This document shows, piece by piece, positions 63,886-64,000 of a stretch of 64,000 nt of DNA. Under the pieces are notes generated by a model, which searched no databases, was not told the origin of the DNA, and was given only the letters and a program-made list of their open reading frames with translations. Source of the stretch: Sporosarcina sp. FSL K6-1522 (GTDB taxonomy: Bacteria > Bacillota > Bacilli > Bacillales_A > Planococcaceae); assembly GCF_038622445.1 (NCBI RefSeq), contig NZ_CP152019.1, positions 2,640,501 through 2,704,500 of the forward strand, in the 5' to 3' direction. The translations under genes were made by a program, and so were the position numbers. Numbering within the stretch: position 1 is the first letter of the stretch; every line of letters begins with the position of its first letter.

Positions 63886-64000
63886 TCATCGAGCCATTTT
63901 AGGGTAATACTTTGCGGCAGCCGCAATATACAGTGTATGAATGATAGAGGTGACAATCATGCTGTAATTGCCTGTGGCTGGAAAGAAGTCGAGCACTATT
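63886..64000 (-). CDS. 3' end of a membrane-protein gene (partial at window edge)
   Basis: On the minus strand a frame enters from the window end and runs to TGA at 63886. It ends DFFPATGNYSMIVTSIIHTL, YIAAAAKYYPKMAR, a hydrophobic helix and a basic tail. In relatives a membrane-protein gene (YqgA or DUF1189-like) lies here, but 38 codons are too few to name it. Confidence 0.6.
   Translation of the reverse strand, partial: IVLDFFPATGNYSMIVTSIIHTLYIAAAAKYYPKMAR

Overview
The window is a low-to-medium GC, spore-forming Firmicute chromosome, most likely from the Planococcaceae and close to Sporosarcina. The evidence is the conserved Bacillales order aroE-yqeI-nadD-yqeK-rsfS-comE-holA-rpsT-gpr-spoIIP-lepA // hemW-hrcA-grpE-dnaK-dnaJ-prmA-rsmE-mtaB // rpsU-nfeD-floA-yqfC-yqfD-phoH-pgpH-ybeY-dgkA-cdd-era-recO-glyS-ccpN-ppsR-dnaG-sigA-cccA-trmK-nif3-ispH-cshB-nfo-znuCB-zur-ispG, with frequent TTG starts, strong GGAGG ribosome binding sites and the sporulation genes gpr, spoIIP, yqfC, yqfD and a yjcZ-type gene. 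The genus is an inference from gene order and protein character; no database was searched.

Layout. 1-12,575: housekeeping, competence and spore genes ending with lepA. 12,576-22,928: an accessory island of about 10.3 kb splits the usual lepA-hemW neighbourhood. It holds a GNAT acetyltransferase, decayed phage-tail genes, an Apea-like HEPN protein, a run of small membrane proteins and a Nudix hydrolase separated by a repeated terminator/promoter/palindrome module, a broken IS3-family element, a YjcZ-type spore protein and further small proteins. A diverged second copy of the last 49 bases of lepA (stop codon included) lies just in front of hemW, followed by what looks like the original lepA terminator, so the island appears to have entered at the lepA 3' end. 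22,991-32,076: hemW, then the CIRCE-controlled hrcA-grpE-dnaK-dnaJ heat-shock operon with prmA, rsmE and mtaB. 32,199-38,715: deoC, rpsU, a membrane-domain module (nfeD, floA), sporulation genes yqfC-yqfD, and phoH. 38,944-44,123: pgpH, ybeY, dgkA, cdd, era, recO. 44,366-46,012: glyS on the minus strand with a glycine T-box leader. 46,112-55,217: ccpN-ppsR (gluconeogenesis control), dnaG-sigA, a cre-controlled acyl-CoA dehydrogenase, cccA, trmK-nif3. 55,324-64,000: ispH, a yqfQ-like gene, cshB-nfo, a DUF2624 gene, a Zur-boxed znuC-znuB-zur operon, a HAD nucleotidase gene-ispG pair, a LysM protein and the 3' end of a membrane-protein gene.

Regulation visible in the sequence: CIRCE (hrcA), a T-box with a GGC specifier (glyS), a consensus cre site (acyl-CoA dehydrogenase), a Zur box (znuC), and about twenty intrinsic terminators. 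The least explained part is the island: an array of single-gene units with related intergenic modules, bracketed by lepA 3'-end sequence and lacking any recognisable integrase.
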